DNA of 64,000 bases from positions 248,001 through 312,000 of the forward strand of contig JADCER010000003.1 in NCBI GenBank assembly GCA_020249925.1, read 5' to 3'. A model generated the notes under the pieces. That model was not told where the DNA came from. It ran no database searches and saw only the letters and a program-made list of their open reading frames with translations. Shown here piece by piece: positions 45,552 to 54,106 of this stretch. Both the position numbers and the translations under genes were made by a program. Positions within the stretch are counted from its first letter, which is position 1. The number at the start of each line of letters is the position of its first letter. The stretch is from Roseomonas sp. GTDB taxonomy: Bacteria; Pseudomonadota; Alphaproteobacteria; Acetobacterales; Acetobacteraceae.

Positions 45552-46505
45552 ATGCAGATCGGTTTCAATGCCCCAACCGCCGGCCCGCTTGCCTCGCCTG
45601 AGGCGATTACCCGGCTGCTCCAGGGCGGTGAGGCCATGGGCTATGCCTATGCCACCTTCAGCGACCATGTGGTGATCCCGACCGATATTCACGCCATCTA
45701 CCCCTATTCGGATAATGGCGAATTCCCCGCCGGCGCGCGCGGTGCGCGGCACGAACAATTGACCGAGGTGATGTTTGCCGCCGCACGCACCACGAAGCTG
45801 CGGCTAGTAACTTCCGTGATGGTGGTGCCGCATCGCCCGGCGGTGCTGACGGCGAAAATCCTTTCCACCATTGATATTTTCTCCAACGGCCGGCTGACGC
45901 TTGGCATTGGCGCGGGTTGGCTGAAGGAAGAGTTCGAGGCGCTCGACGCGCCGGATTTCGCCGCGCGTGGCAAGGTGACGGATGAATATATCCTGGCCGC
46001 GCGGGAATTATGGACCGCGCCCGATCCGCGCTTTCAGGGCGAATATGTGAGCTTCGATAAGATCAGCTTTGAACCCAAGCCCGTGCAGCCAGGCGGGCCG
46101 CCGATTTGGGTGGGGGGTGAAAGCGGCCCGGCACTGCGGCGCACCGCACGGCTTGGCGATGCCTGGTATCCCATTGGGACGAATCCGGCGTTCCCGCTGG
46201 ATAGCCTGGCGCGTTACAAGGCCGCGGTTGCCAAGCTGCGCCGCCTGACCGGGGAGGCCGGGCGAGACTCCGCCGCGGTTGGGCTATCGCTCCGCGTCCA
46301 AAAATTCGGCGCGGAATTGCCTGCACTCGCCGGCGATGGGGAACGGCATTTATTCTCCGGCAGCGCGGAGCAGATTGTGGAAGATATCCAGGCCTTGCGC
46401 GCGCTGGGTGTCAGCGCGATTGATTTCAACTTCCTTGGTTCAACGGTGGATAAAGTACTGGGGCAGATGGAAAGCTTCCGCGCAACTGTGATGGAAAGGA
46501 TCTGA
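45552..46505 (+). CDS. LLM-class F420-dependent oxidoreductase (TIGR03619-like)
   Basis: 317 residues from the ATG at 45552, with GGGAGG upstream. Luciferase-like barrel: MQIGFNAPTAGPLASPEAI, MGYAYATFSDHVVIP, VTSVMVVPHRPAVLTAKILSTID, GRLTLGIGAGWLKEEF and PPIWVGGESGPALRRTARLGD. These fit the TIGR03619 type of predicted F420 enzymes. It is divergent from fbiC (70 bp between starts, which must hold both promoters) and lies 3 bp before the next LLM gene. Confidence 0.85.
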   Translation: MQIGFNAPTAGPLASPEAITRLLQGGEAMGYAYATFSDHVVIPTDIHAIYPYSDNGEFPAGARGARHEQLTEVMFAAARTTKLRLVTSVMVVPHRPAVLTAKILSTIDIFSNGRLTLGIGAGWLKEEFEALDAPDFAARGKVTDEYILAARELWTAPDPRFQGEYVSFDKISFEPKPVQPGGPPIWVGGESGPALRRTARLGDAWYPIGTNPAFPLDSLARYKAAVAKLRRLTGEAGRDSAAVGLSLRVQKFGAELPALAGDGERHLFSGSAEQIVEDIQALRALGVSAIDFNFLGSTVDKVLGQMESFRATVMERI

Positions 46506-46508
46506 ACC

Positions 46509-47537
46509 ATGCGCCTTGGCATGACGCTTGGCATGACCGGCACCATTGATATGGCGCTGGTGCTGGAAGCCGAAAGGCTTGGTTTCACCATGGTTTGGTG
46601 CGGTGAAAGCTACGGGACGGATGCGGTGACACCCATCACCTGGGTGCTGGCGCAAACCACGAAAATCAAGGCCGGCACGGGTATTATGCAAATGCCGGCG
46701 CGCAGCCCTGCTTGTGCAGCTTCAACAGCGCTGACCTTGCAATCCCTTTCCGGGGATCGCTTTTTGTGCGGTGTTGGACCTTCCGGGCCGCAGGTGGTGG
46801 AAGGATGGCATGGGCAGCCCTATGGCAGCCCAATTGTGCGCACGCGTGAGTATATAGACATCATGCGCGCCATCATCGCGCGCGAAAGGCCCTTGGAATA
46901 TCAGGGCACGCATTATCGCATTCCCTATGATGGGCCGGATGCCACCGGGCTTGGCAAGCCGCTGAAGAGCATTCTGCATGGCAAGCCAATGCGTTTTTAC
47001 TGCGCGTCCATCACGCCGGGCGGCATGCGGCTTGCGGGTGAAATCGCCGATGGGAATTTGCCGATTTTCATGTCGCCGGAGAAAGCTGATCTGGTGGTGA
47101 AGCCAACGCTGGAAGGCATGGCGAAGGCTGCTTCACCGCGCGCCTTAAGTGATTTTGATATCGCACCCTATACGAAAATAAGGGTCGGCGATGATCTGCA
47201 AGCCTGCCGCGATTCCGTGAAGCCGGAATTGGCGCTTTACATCGGCGGCATGGGCGCCATCGGCAAGAATTTCTACAATGATTATTGCAAGCGCCTAGGC
47301 TTTCCCGATGCCGCGGTCGCGATCCAAAAGGCGTTTCTGGCCGGGCATCGCAAGGAAGCGCTGGCGGCCGTGCCGGATGCGTTGGTGGATGAAATTGCGC
47401 TGGTTGGCCCCGCGGATCGCGTGCGCGCCCGCTTGCGGGATTGGCAGGCAGCAGCGCGTGAGGGCAAGCTTTCGACGCTGGTGCTGACAGGTGCAACGCA
47501 GGAAGCGCTGCGCTTGGCGGCGGAAACTGTTCTTTAG
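46509..47537 (+). CDS. LLM-class F420-dependent oxidoreductase (TIGR03559-like)
   Basis: 342 residues: MRLGMTLGMTGTIDMALVLE, LGFTMVWCGESYGTDAVTP, KAGTGIMQMPARSPACAAS, FLCGVGPSGPQVVEGWHG and REYIDIMRAIIARERP. This set of motifs matches the group I remember as TIGR03559 F420-dependent enzymes, common in mycobacteria. The substrate is unknown. It follows the previous LLM gene by 3 bp and its stop codon interlocks with that of a convergent LLM gene at 47534. Confidence 0.85.
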   Translation: MRLGMTLGMTGTIDMALVLEAERLGFTMVWCGESYGTDAVTPITWVLAQTTKIKAGTGIMQMPARSPACAASTALTLQSLSGDRFLCGVGPSGPQVVEGWHGQPYGSPIVRTREYIDIMRAIIARERPLEYQGTHYRIPYDGPDATGLGKPLKSILHGKPMRFYCASITPGGMRLAGEIADGNLPIFMSPEKADLVVKPTLEGMAKAASPRALSDFDIAPYTKIRVGDDLQACRDSVKPELALYIGGMGAIGKNFYNDYCKRLGFPDAAVAIQKAFLAGHRKEALAAVPDALVDEIALVGPADRVRARLRDWQAAAREGKLSTLVLTGATQEALRLAAETVL

Positions 47538-48385
47538 GCCACCGCGCGAATCAGCGCCGCCCAGCGATCAAGCTGCGGCAGAATCTCATCGCGCTTGGCG
47601 GAAGCAAGGCTCAGCACCACGCGCGTAACGCCAAGGTCGCGGTCGGCCAGTAGCGCATCGCGGTCTTCCTTCACACCCCAGATGGTGATGGGCAAATCGT
47701 CGTCGCGCCGCCCGGCTTCGGTGACCAATTGGCGAAATTGCGGGATCAGCGCGCCGACATCGGCATAGTGCTTGCGCACACGATGCGGCATCCAGCCATC
47801 GCCATAGCGCACCGCGCGCTTGGCACCCCAGGGAAAGGCGCCGCCGACAATGATCGGTGGGTGCGGCTTTTGCAGCGGCTTCGGCCCGGTTTCCATCGGC
47901 GTGAAATTGACGAATTCGCCGGCATAACTTGGCTGGGCTTGGGTCCAGATCGCCTTCATCGCCTCAATGCGTTCGCGCGCCAGCTTATGGCGTGAGGCGA
48001 AAACGGTGCCGTGGTTTTCAATCTCATCCTGGTTCCAACCATTGCCGACCCCAAACAGAAAGCGCCCGCCAGAGATGTGATCAATCGTCGCAACCGCCTT
48101 CGCGGTCTGGATCGGGTCGCGCTGCACCACCAGGCAAATTCCTGTTCCCACCAGCAAGGTTTTGGTGGCGGCTGCGGCGGCGGTCAGCGTCACAAAAGGA
48201 TCCATCACCTCATAATACTCGCGCGGCAGGGCGCCGCCGCCCGGATAGGCTGCGGTGCGCGCCAGCGGAATATGGGAATGTTCCGGCGCCCAAAGACTGT
48301 CAAAACCGCGTTCTTCCAAGGCCACGGCCAATTCGCCGGGCGTCATGGAATAATCGGTGAAGAACATGGCGGCGCCGATTTTCAT
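47534..48385 (-). CDS. LLM-class F420-dependent oxidoreductase (TIGR03619-like)
   Basis: 283 residues with MKIGAAMFFTDYSMTPGELAV, LWAPEHSHIPLAR, LLVGTGICLVVQRDPIQTAKAVATIDHIS and RFLFGVGNGWNQDEIENHG. The motif order resembles the TIGR03619 type, like the gene at 45552, but the sequences differ enough that they are not a recent duplication. It converges on the TIGR03559-like gene with interlocking stops. Its start is about 120 bp from the divergent deacetylase-like gene. Substrate unknown. Confidence 0.85.
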   Translation of the reverse strand: MKIGAAMFFTDYSMTPGELAVALEERGFDSLWAPEHSHIPLARTAAYPGGGALPREYYEVMDPFVTLTAAAAATKTLLVGTGICLVVQRDPIQTAKAVATIDHISGGRFLFGVGNGWNQDEIENHGTVFASRHKLARERIEAMKAIWTQAQPSYAGEFVNFTPMETGPKPLQKPHPPIIVGGAFPWGAKRAVRYGDGWMPHRVRKHYADVGALIPQFRQLVTEAGRRDDDLPITIWGVKEDRDALLADRDLGVTRVVLSLASAKRDEILPQLDRWAALIRAVA

Positions 48386-48503
48386 GTGATCATTCCTTCC
48401 TGGTCAGGTGGAAGGCTGGCCCGCTGCGGCGCGGCAGGCAAGCCCTGCACCCTTGCCGAAAGCCAGCGGCGCCCCCAAAGAAGATCGCGAAAGGATCACC
48501 GCA

Positions 48504-49397
48504 ATGCTGCCAAGCCATGGACGCTATAGCTATCACCCCTGGCGGGATCGCGTGCCCTATGCCTGGCCCGGCGGGGCGAAGCTTGCCGTGTATCTCGGCC
48601 TCAATCTTGAACATTTCGCCTTTGGTGAGGGGCTGGGGGCCGAGCTGGCGCCCGGCGGGCCGCAGCCCGATGTGTTGAATTACGCTTGGCGGGATTACGG
48701 CAATCGCGTGGGCGCCTGGCGGCTGCTTGACCTTTTTGATGAAATGCGAATGCCCGCGACCGTGCTGCCGAATAGCGCCATGTATGATTACGCGCCTGCA
48801 TTGGTCGCAGCCCATCGCGCGCGTGGCGATGAAATCGCGGGGCATGGTCGCACCAATTCGGAACGCCAATCCATCCTGCCGGAAGCCGAAGAAGCGGCGC
48901 TGATCACCGAAAGCAGCGCTGCCATCATCAAACATGAAGGCAAGGCGCCGCGCGGCTGGCTTTCCCCCTGGATTGCGGAAAGCCGCACCACGCCTGATCT
49001 GCTGGTGGAAGCGGGCTATCGCTATACGCTCAATTGGTGCGCGGATGATGCGCCGATCTGGATGCAGACCCGCGCCGGCAAGCTGCTCGCCATTCCCTAC
49101 CCGCAGGAGGTGAATGACATTCCCTCCATCATCGGGCGCAAGGATGGCGCGGCCTATTTCGCCGATATGGTGATTGATGATTTTGAGGAACGGCGCAGAC
49201 AAGTGGCTGATGGCAAGCCGCAAGTGATGGGGATTGCGCTGCATCCCTATCTGGTGGGCCAGCCCTATCGGCTGCGGCATTTGCGTCGTGCGCTGGAACA
49301 TATCGCCGCGCGGCGCAGCGATATCTGGATCACGACCGCCGGGGCGATCTATGATCATGTGCTGACGCTGCCCAAGGGCAGCATTCCGGGGGAATAA
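48504..49397 (+). CDS. Polysaccharide deacetylase (NodB-like) family protein
   Basis: 297 residues from the ATG at 48504 with AAAGGA upstream. It is a NodB-homology TIM-like barrel of the allantoinase (PuuE)-like branch: RYSYHPWRDRVPYAWPGGAKLAVYLGLNLEHF, NYAWRDYGNRVGAWRLLDLFDE, AGHGRTNSERQ and GWLSPWIAESRTTPDLLVEAGYRY. No signal peptide, so it should act on a small cytoplasmic amide rather than on a surface polysaccharide. It is 1 bp ahead of the lipocalin gene. Placed at the edge of the F420 island, it may or may not belong to it. Confidence 0.85.
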   Translation: MLPSHGRYSYHPWRDRVPYAWPGGAKLAVYLGLNLEHFAFGEGLGAELAPGGPQPDVLNYAWRDYGNRVGAWRLLDLFDEMRMPATVLPNSAMYDYAPALVAAHRARGDEIAGHGRTNSERQSILPEAEEAALITESSAAIIKHEGKAPRGWLSPWIAESRTTPDLLVEAGYRYTLNWCADDAPIWMQTRAGKLLAIPYPQEVNDIPSIIGRKDGAAYFADMVIDDFEERRRQVADGKPQVMGIALHPYLVGQPYRLRHLRRALEHIAARRSDIWITTAGAIYDHVLTLPKGSIPGE

Positions 49398-49398
49398 G

Positions 49399-49926
49399 AT
49401 GCGCCATCTTCTGCTTGTTGGCTTATTGGCGCTTGGCGCCTGCGCGACCCAGCCTGGGCCGAATACGCCAGCCACCGTGGGGCAGGTTGATCTCGCGCGC
49501 TATGCCGGGTTTTGGCATGAAGCGGCGCGCTTCCCGACCAGTTTTCAGGATAGCAGCCGCGTGCGCTGTGAAGGGGTGACCGCGCAATATACGCTCCGCC
49601 CCGATGGCGCGGTGGATGTGCTCAATCGCTGCCGCAACGCCGCCGCGGATGGTGCGATGCGCAACGCCACCGCCATTGCGCGTAGCGCGAGCCCCGGTAA
49701 TGACCGGCTGCGCGTCAGCTTCTTTTGGCCCTTCTTTGGTGATTACTGGATCATCGGGCTTGATCCTGACTATCGCTGGGCCGTGGTGGGCGCACCGCGG
49801 CGCGATTACCTTTGGATCCTGTCGCGCGCGCCGGTGATGGCGGAAGCGGATTACGCCGCAGCGGTCGCGATTGCGCGGCGGGAAGGTTTTGCGGTGGAAA
49901 GGCTGCAACGCACGGTGCAGCCGTGA
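49399..49926 (+). CDS. blc: Lipocalin-family lipoprotein (Blc-like)
   Basis: 175 residues. A lipoprotein signal with lipobox LGAC (Cys15) is followed by the lipocalin motif 1 YAGFWHEAARFPTSFQ (G-x-W), the strand YTLRPDGAVDVLNRC and FWPFFGDYWIIGLDPDYRWAVVGAP(R), typical of bacterial lipocalin Blc. It should be anchored in the outer membrane and bind lysophospholipid- or fatty-acid-like ligands, with a role in envelope stress. It is translated with the deacetylase-like gene (1-bp gap). Confidence 0.9.
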   Translation: MRHLLLVGLLALGACATQPGPNTPATVGQVDLARYAGFWHEAARFPTSFQDSSRVRCEGVTAQYTLRPDGAVDVLNRCRNAAADGAMRNATAIARSASPGNDRLRVSFFWPFFGDYWIIGLDPDYRWAVVGAPRRDYLWILSRAPVMAEADYAAAVAIARREGFAVERLQRTVQP

Positions 49927-49932
49927 AGCGCC

Positions 49933-50775
49933 TCAGCCCAATTCAAAACTGGTGATGCCGTAGATCTGCGCGAGCGGCAGCGCTGGTGCGGGGCCGGCAT
50001 ACATCCGCGCGGTTTCAAAGGCGGGCGCCATGCCCGCATCCTGCGCCATCGCAATCGCTTCAGTATTCGGTTCAGGTACATCCAGAAAAACCGGACCGGC
50101 CGGCGCCTTGGCGAGTAGCGCCGCGAAAACCCTGCGCGCGGCTTCGGGCGTTTCGGCGAAAAGCGGGCCTATCTTCGAACCCTCGCGGCAGGGGCGCAGC
50201 ACACCGAGCGCTTGCACACCCGCCGCACCCATAAGCGCAAGGGCGATATGCCCTGGTGCGGTCAGCCATTGGCGCAGAAATGCCTCTCGCTGCGCGGGAA
50301 AATAACGGCGATCAAAGGCGGTGATCTGCTGGAAGGTCAGGCGCGACGCTTCTACTGGTGGCGGTCCCGGCTGCACGGTGTTCAAGGGCGCGGCGGCGCC
50401 AAAGCGAATATTGCGATGCAGCAAGGAAAAGCCGGATTTCCGATAATTCGCCTGCTGCGCCACCACGCCATCCAGACCAATCACGCGGTCCTGCAACCGC
50501 GCCATCGCCGCGCGCCACAAGGCCATGCCATGGCCTTTGCCGCGAAATTCCGGGCGCATCAGGTAAAAGCCGATAAAGCCAAAGGCAGCGCCATAATCTG
50601 TCGCTGAAATGCAGCCAATCGGTTCATCATGCCATGTCGCCACAAGAAAGGCGCAGGGATCCGCAGCGTGGAAGCATGCGGCATCAGCAAGGCCAGGGTT
50701 CCAGCCCTCAGCGGCGGCCCAATCAAGCGCCAGGCCAATCTCGCCGGGCGTCATGCTGCGGATCGCAAGGCTCAT
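49933..50775 (-). CDS. GNAT-family N-acetyltransferase, two-domain type
   Basis: 280 residues. The N-terminal GNAT domain (about 1-135) has EIGLALDWAAAEGWNPGLADAACF, FIGFYLMRPEFRGKGHGMALW (acetyl-CoA loop R-G-K-G-H-G) and a Tyr-containing end. The C-terminal half (about 140-280) is a second, degenerate GNAT-like domain with GPVFLDVPEPNTEAIAMAQDAGM. The build resembles YitH-type proteins. Substrate unknown. It overlaps the upstream hot-dog gene by 4 bp, so the two are coupled. Confidence 0.82.
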   Translation of the reverse strand: MSLAIRSMTPGEIGLALDWAAAEGWNPGLADAACFHAADPCAFLVATWHDEPIGCISATDYGAAFGFIGFYLMRPEFRGKGHGMALWRAAMARLQDRVIGLDGVVAQQANYRKSGFSLLHRNIRFGAAAPLNTVQPGPPPVEASRLTFQQITAFDRRYFPAQREAFLRQWLTAPGHIALALMGAAGVQALGVLRPCREGSKIGPLFAETPEAARRVFAALLAKAPAGPVFLDVPEPNTEAIAMAQDAGMAPAFETARMYAGPAPALPLAQIYGITSFELG

Positions 50776-51572
50776 CCCCCAGCCTCCGCCACCTGGCGCG
50801 GGCGCCAGATCGCGTCATGCGTCACGCGCGCCACGGAGCGTGTATTGTTCGCCAGCACCAGCGCATCAATCGTGACAATCCTATGCCCCTTGCGGTCACT
50901 ATTGGCGGCGATGCGCCCGCGCGCGGTCAGGCTTTCACCCAGCCGCGCTTCGCTGTGAAAGCGAAGCTTGCTGCCGATATGAATCCACGGCCCCAGCACG
51001 ACATTTTGCGTGAGCAGCCAATTGCACATGCGAAGCACCAACCCCGGATGGGCAAGGCCCTGTTCCGCATAAAGCGGCGTGGCTTCACGCACATCGCGCA
51101 AATAATCCGCCAGCACTTGCGGCGTCAGTTCCAGCGCGCGCGTACCAAGCCAAAGCCCAGGGGCGAGGCTTTCATCACTCGCCTTCGGGCGTGTTTCGGG
51201 CGGAGACGCGGCGGGCCAATCAGTCAAACGCAGATCCTCCGGTGCCGCTTCCGGCAAATGCGCGAAGCCAGTCGCACAGGCGATACCTTCGCTTTCCACG
51301 GCAAGCGCCAGACCATCGGCTTCGGGCGTCGCGGTTACAGTCGCGATGCGCCCATCATAGACCGGCTTTTGGAAGCCCGCCGAAATCTCGCCCCGCCGCA
51401 GGAAATCGCGCCCCCAGCGCTCCACGGCCGGGTGGCAGCAATAAGCGAAAACCTCCACCCCTGGCACCAGACCGCCAGTGAAGCCAAAGCGCTGCGCGGT
51501 CGCATCATCATGGATGCGATTTTCGGAAGCGTGGGAGAGGTTATAGGCCTCAACCCGATAATTCATGCTCAT
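50772..51572 (-). CDS. Hot-dog-fold acyl dehydratase-like protein
   Basis: 266 residues from the ATG at 51572 (six bases earlier than an alternative at 51566); a longer frame would overlap radC. The segment ASENRIHDDATAQRFGFTGGLVPGVEVFAY resembles the MaoC-type HxxxA..G..GP(V)P loop, and the second half has a similar layout (GPWIHIGSKLRFHSEARLGESLTARGRI), suggesting a double hot-dog. MaoC-like enzymes hydrate enoyl-CoA, but the exact catalytic Asp/His pair is only partly clear here (IHDD). It is coupled to the GNAT gene downstream. Confidence 0.65.
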   Translation of the reverse strand: MSMNYRVEAYNLSHASENRIHDDATAQRFGFTGGLVPGVEVFAYCCHPAVERWGRDFLRRGEISAGFQKPVYDGRIATVTATPEADGLALAVESEGIACATGFAHLPEAAPEDLRLTDWPAASPPETRPKASDESLAPGLWLGTRALELTPQVLADYLRDVREATPLYAEQGLAHPGLVLRMCNWLLTQNVVLGPWIHIGSKLRFHSEARLGESLTARGRIAANSDRKGHRIVTIDALVLANNTRSVARVTHDAIWRPRQVAEAGG

Positions 51573-51621
51573 GACCCTGAGCCTATCAGGCTTCGCGCCG
51601 CTTGCCATGACCTGTGCAGGG

Positions 51622-52374
51622 TCAAAGATGCCCTTCGCGCCGGAAGGAATAATGCCTTCCATTGCCGATGATCAGGTGATCATGCAGCACAATGCCCAGC
51701 ATATTCGTGGCCTGGCCGATCTCCCGCGTCATGTCCACATCAGCGCGGGAGGGCGAGGGATCGCCGGATGGGTGATTATGCACCAGGATCAGCGCTGTTG
51801 CCTGCAATTCGAGCGCGCGGCGCACCACTTCGCGCGGATAGACCGGTGTGTGATTGACCGTGCCCTTGGCCTGCGCCTCATCGGCGATCAGGCGGTTCTT
51901 GGCGTCCAGAAACAGGATGCGGAATTGCTCGATCCTCTCCCGCGATAAGGCCGCGTTCAGATAAGCCAGCAGCTTTTCCCAATTGTTCAGCACCGGGCTT
52001 TCGCGCACTTCCTCCCGCGCCAACCTCAGCGCGGCGGCCTGAATGCAGCGGAGCGCGGCGATGCCGGCCTCCCCCAGCCCCTCAATCTGGCCGAGTTCCT
52101 GCACCGGCGCGCTGATGGCGCCCGCGAAGGACCCAAAGCGCGTCAGCAAGGCGCGCGCGATGGGTTTGGTGTCGCGCCGCGGCAGGGCCAGAAACAGCGT
52201 CATTTCCAGCAATTCATGATCCAGCAGCGCATCCGGCCCGGCGCGCAGCAGTTTTTCGCGCATGCGGGCGCGATGCCCCAAATGGCCGGGGGGAGCCTCG
52301 GCCGCATCGGTGACAAGTTCCAGCCCTGGCAGGGCGCTGGCCTCAGCGAGGCCCCTAGTCTTACGGATAGCCAT
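51622..52374 (-). CDS. radC: RadC-family JAB-domain protein
   Basis: 250 residues from the ATG at 52374. An N-terminal helix-hairpin-helix-like part (about 30-110, with GHRARMREKLLRAGPDALLDHELLEM) precedes the JAB/MPN metalloprotease-like domain. The zinc motif ALILVHNHPSGDPSPSRAD (E...HxHx7S..D) is intact, as is GTVNHTPVYPREVVRRAL. RadC proteins were once linked with DNA repair but their activity is not settled. It is 68 bp downstream of the DUF2306 gene on the same strand. Confidence 0.95.
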   Translation of the reverse strand: MAIRKTRGLAEASALPGLELVTDAAEAPPGHLGHRARMREKLLRAGPDALLDHELLEMTLFLALPRRDTKPIARALLTRFGSFAGAISAPVQELGQIEGLGEAGIAALRCIQAAALRLAREEVRESPVLNNWEKLLAYLNAALSRERIEQFRILFLDAKNRLIADEAQAKGTVNHTPVYPREVVRRALELQATALILVHNHPSGDPSPSRADVDMTREIGQATNMLGIVLHDHLIIGNGRHYSFRREGHL

Positions 52375-52441
52375 ATTCCAACCTGTTCGCCCCTGCTTCA
52401 TGCGCGAAACTGGAGGGATAAATAAAACCTGTGGTAGAAAA

Positions 52442-52840
52442 TTACCAGCCAAAAACAACTCGCCCCATGATCCGCCCGGGCAATAGGGTGAAGGCCCCGG
52501 TGACCAGCAGCGCGCCAAGATAGAGCCCGATCATGGACCGGCGATGCGCCCTTATCCGCCCCCGCCGCGCCAGGAACACTGCCGCCGCCAAGCCACAAAG
52601 GGTGAAGGCCGAAAGCCCATGGATCCAACTGAACCGCCCTGGCCCGGCAACCCCGGTAATCCCGATGGATGAAAGCGCCACAACCGCCATCAGCACCACC
52701 CAGCACCAGCCAAGCAAACGATGGCCGCCGGTGCCCTTGGGGCGGGTGAATTGCACCAAGCCCAGCACAATAGCCGACAAAGCCGCTGCCACATGCGCCT
52801 GCACCAGCCAGGGTGCGGCCAGCAGCGGCGCCAGACTCAT
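52442..52840 (-). CDS. DUF2306-like membrane protein
   Basis: 132 residues with four hydrophobic segments. The pattern H-x-AAALSAIVLGLVQFTRPKG, then GGHRLLGWCWVVLM and a late RRGRIRAHRRSMIGLYLGALL resembles small DUF2306 membrane proteins of unknown function; conserved His residues in such families can bind haem or metal, but this is not shown. The start overlaps the map stop by 4 bp, so it is coupled to methionine aminopeptidase. Confidence 0.7.
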   Translation of the reverse strand: MSLAPLLAAPWLVQAHVAAALSAIVLGLVQFTRPKGTGGHRLLGWCWVVLMAVVALSSIGITGVAGPGRFSWIHGLSAFTLCGLAAAVFLARRGRIRAHRRSMIGLYLGALLVTGAFTLLPGRIMGRVVFGW

Positions 52841-53643
52841 CCGCTATAGGGCGGCTTATGCAGGCCCTTGGGCGATAGGGTGAAAATCTCCACCCCATTC
52901 TCCGTCACGCCAACCATATGTTCGAATTGCGCGGAAAGGGACCTGTCGCGCGTCACCGCGGTCCAGCCATCATCCAGGATTTTCACCTCGGGCCGGCCGG
53001 CATTCACCATCGGCTCCACGGTGAAGAACATGCCGGGCTTCAGCTTTGGCCCTTCGCCGGGGCGGCCGAAATGCAGGATATTGGGCGGTTCGTGGAAGTG
53101 CCGGCCAATGCCATGGCCGCAAAAATCCCGCACCACGCTGAAGCGGTGCTTTTCCACATGCGCCTGAATGGCATGCCCGATATCACCCAAAGTCGCCCCC
53201 GGACGAATGGCGGCAATGCCCTTCATCATGGCGTCATAGGTCACATCCATGAGCAGCCTGGCCTTGGTGGAGGCCTCACCCGCCGCATACATGCGGCTTG
53301 AATCGCCATGCCAGCCATCCAGGATGACGGTGACATCAATATTGATGATATCGCCATCCGCCAGCACGCGGTCCCCCGGAATGCCATGGCAGACCACATG
53401 ATTGACCGAAGTGCAGGAAGATTTGGTGTAGCCGCGATAGCCAAGGGTCGCCGGAATGGCACCGCGTTTCACCATGAAATCATGGCAAATCTGATCAATC
53501 TCCCCGGTGGAAATCCCCGGGCGCACATGGGCCGTGATCATATCAAGCGCCTCTGCCGCAAGCTGCCCCGCGCGGCGCATGGCGGCGAAATCCTCAGGCT
53601 TGTGGATGGTGATACGGCGAGATTCGCCGCCCTGCTGCTCCAT
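52837..53643 (-). CDS. map: Methionine aminopeptidase, type I
   Basis: 268 residues, the type Ia length. The metal ligands are in place: Asp in DGWHGDSSRMY and the following strand, His in GHGIGRHFHEPPNILHFG, Glu in FFTVEPMV and Glu in QFEHMVGVTENG; the substrate-pocket His is in NHVVCHGIPG. It removes N-terminal Met from nascent proteins. It opens a minus-strand unit map-DUF2306-radC. To its right lies a 967-bp region without genes. Confidence 0.97.
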   Translation of the reverse strand: MEQQGGESRRITIHKPEDFAAMRRAGQLAAEALDMITAHVRPGISTGEIDQICHDFMVKRGAIPATLGYRGYTKSSCTSVNHVVCHGIPGDRVLADGDIINIDVTVILDGWHGDSSRMYAAGEASTKARLLMDVTYDAMMKGIAAIRPGATLGDIGHAIQAHVEKHRFSVVRDFCGHGIGRHFHEPPNILHFGRPGEGPKLKPGMFFTVEPMVNAGRPEVKILDDGWTAVTRDRSLSAQFEHMVGVTENGVEIFTLSPKGLHKPPYSG

Positions 53644-53708
53644 GGGGTCTCAAGGCTCGTGAATGTTGCAAGCCCAAAATGCGCTGTGGGGCGGCAGGAT
53701 GCAAGGCT

Positions 53709-53783
53709 TCACTCGGGCTTGCCGGCTTTCTCGCCGGTGCTGATTTCCGTCGCGCCCAAGGCATCCGCCAGCCGCGCCGTGGC
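53709..53783 (-). pseudogene. Fragment matching the 3' end of the BioC-like methyltransferase gene
   Basis: The minus-strand frame reads ATARLADALGATEISTGEKAGKPE then stop. The methyltransferase at 59541-60419 ends ATARLADALGVQEQGTGEAAG. The first ten residues are identical and E, TGE and AG recur in the right places. Upstream of ATARL the two diverge completely, so only the last 21-24 codons are shared. It looks like a decayed copy of that gene's 3' end, 5.8 kb away on the same strand. A short shared protein tail by chance is possible but unlikely given the DNA identity. Confidence 0.6.
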
Positions 53784-53785
53784 AC
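53755..53785 (+). repeat. 31-bp direct repeat, left copy
   Basis: Bases 53755-53785 match 59578-59608 at 30 of 31 positions (single C/G difference at 53778/59601 by my alignment), in the same orientation. The core begins CCCAAGGCATCCGCCAGCCG. The two copies flank the RTX/Hint gene and its long upstream region (5.8 kb in all). In the right copy it is the coding sequence of ARLADALG near the end of the methyltransferase gene. Confidence 0.7.
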
Positions 53786-54042
53786 GGCGCAAGAATGGCG
53801 GCCCGGTGAACGTCCGCATGAATGGGTAGCCGAAGCCCGACAAGACAGGGCCGAGCCCAGCGCATTGTTGCCAACGGCTCCGCCGAATGCGGCGCGACTG
53901 CCTTGCCGTTCCAGCAGGATATTCCAGCCTGAATACAAGATAGTGAGGCTGTATTCGGCGAAGCCTTGGCACGAATGACAATCCTGCCGATTCGTGCCGT
54001 GTCTGCGGCGATGAGGCCATGCGCGTTGATTGGCGATGCCTG

Positions 54043-54106
54043 GAGCCTTTTCAAGCCAAGTGGAAAACCCGGTGGCTCCGAAAAACACGACCAAACAGGG
54101 GTTCAG
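54043..54106. repeat. Dispersed repeat copy (related to 22015-22115)
   Basis: Shares GAGC-TTTTCAAGCCAAGTGGAAA with the element between tatC and serS (one base differs in 24), and a looser tail CGACC-AAACA. The inner hairpin is less perfect here than in the other copy (CCAAGTG against a GGTGGC side). The second hairpin of the element is not recognisable. It marks this gene-free stretch as ordinary chromosomal intergenic DNA rather than part of a coding sequence. Confidence 0.55.
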
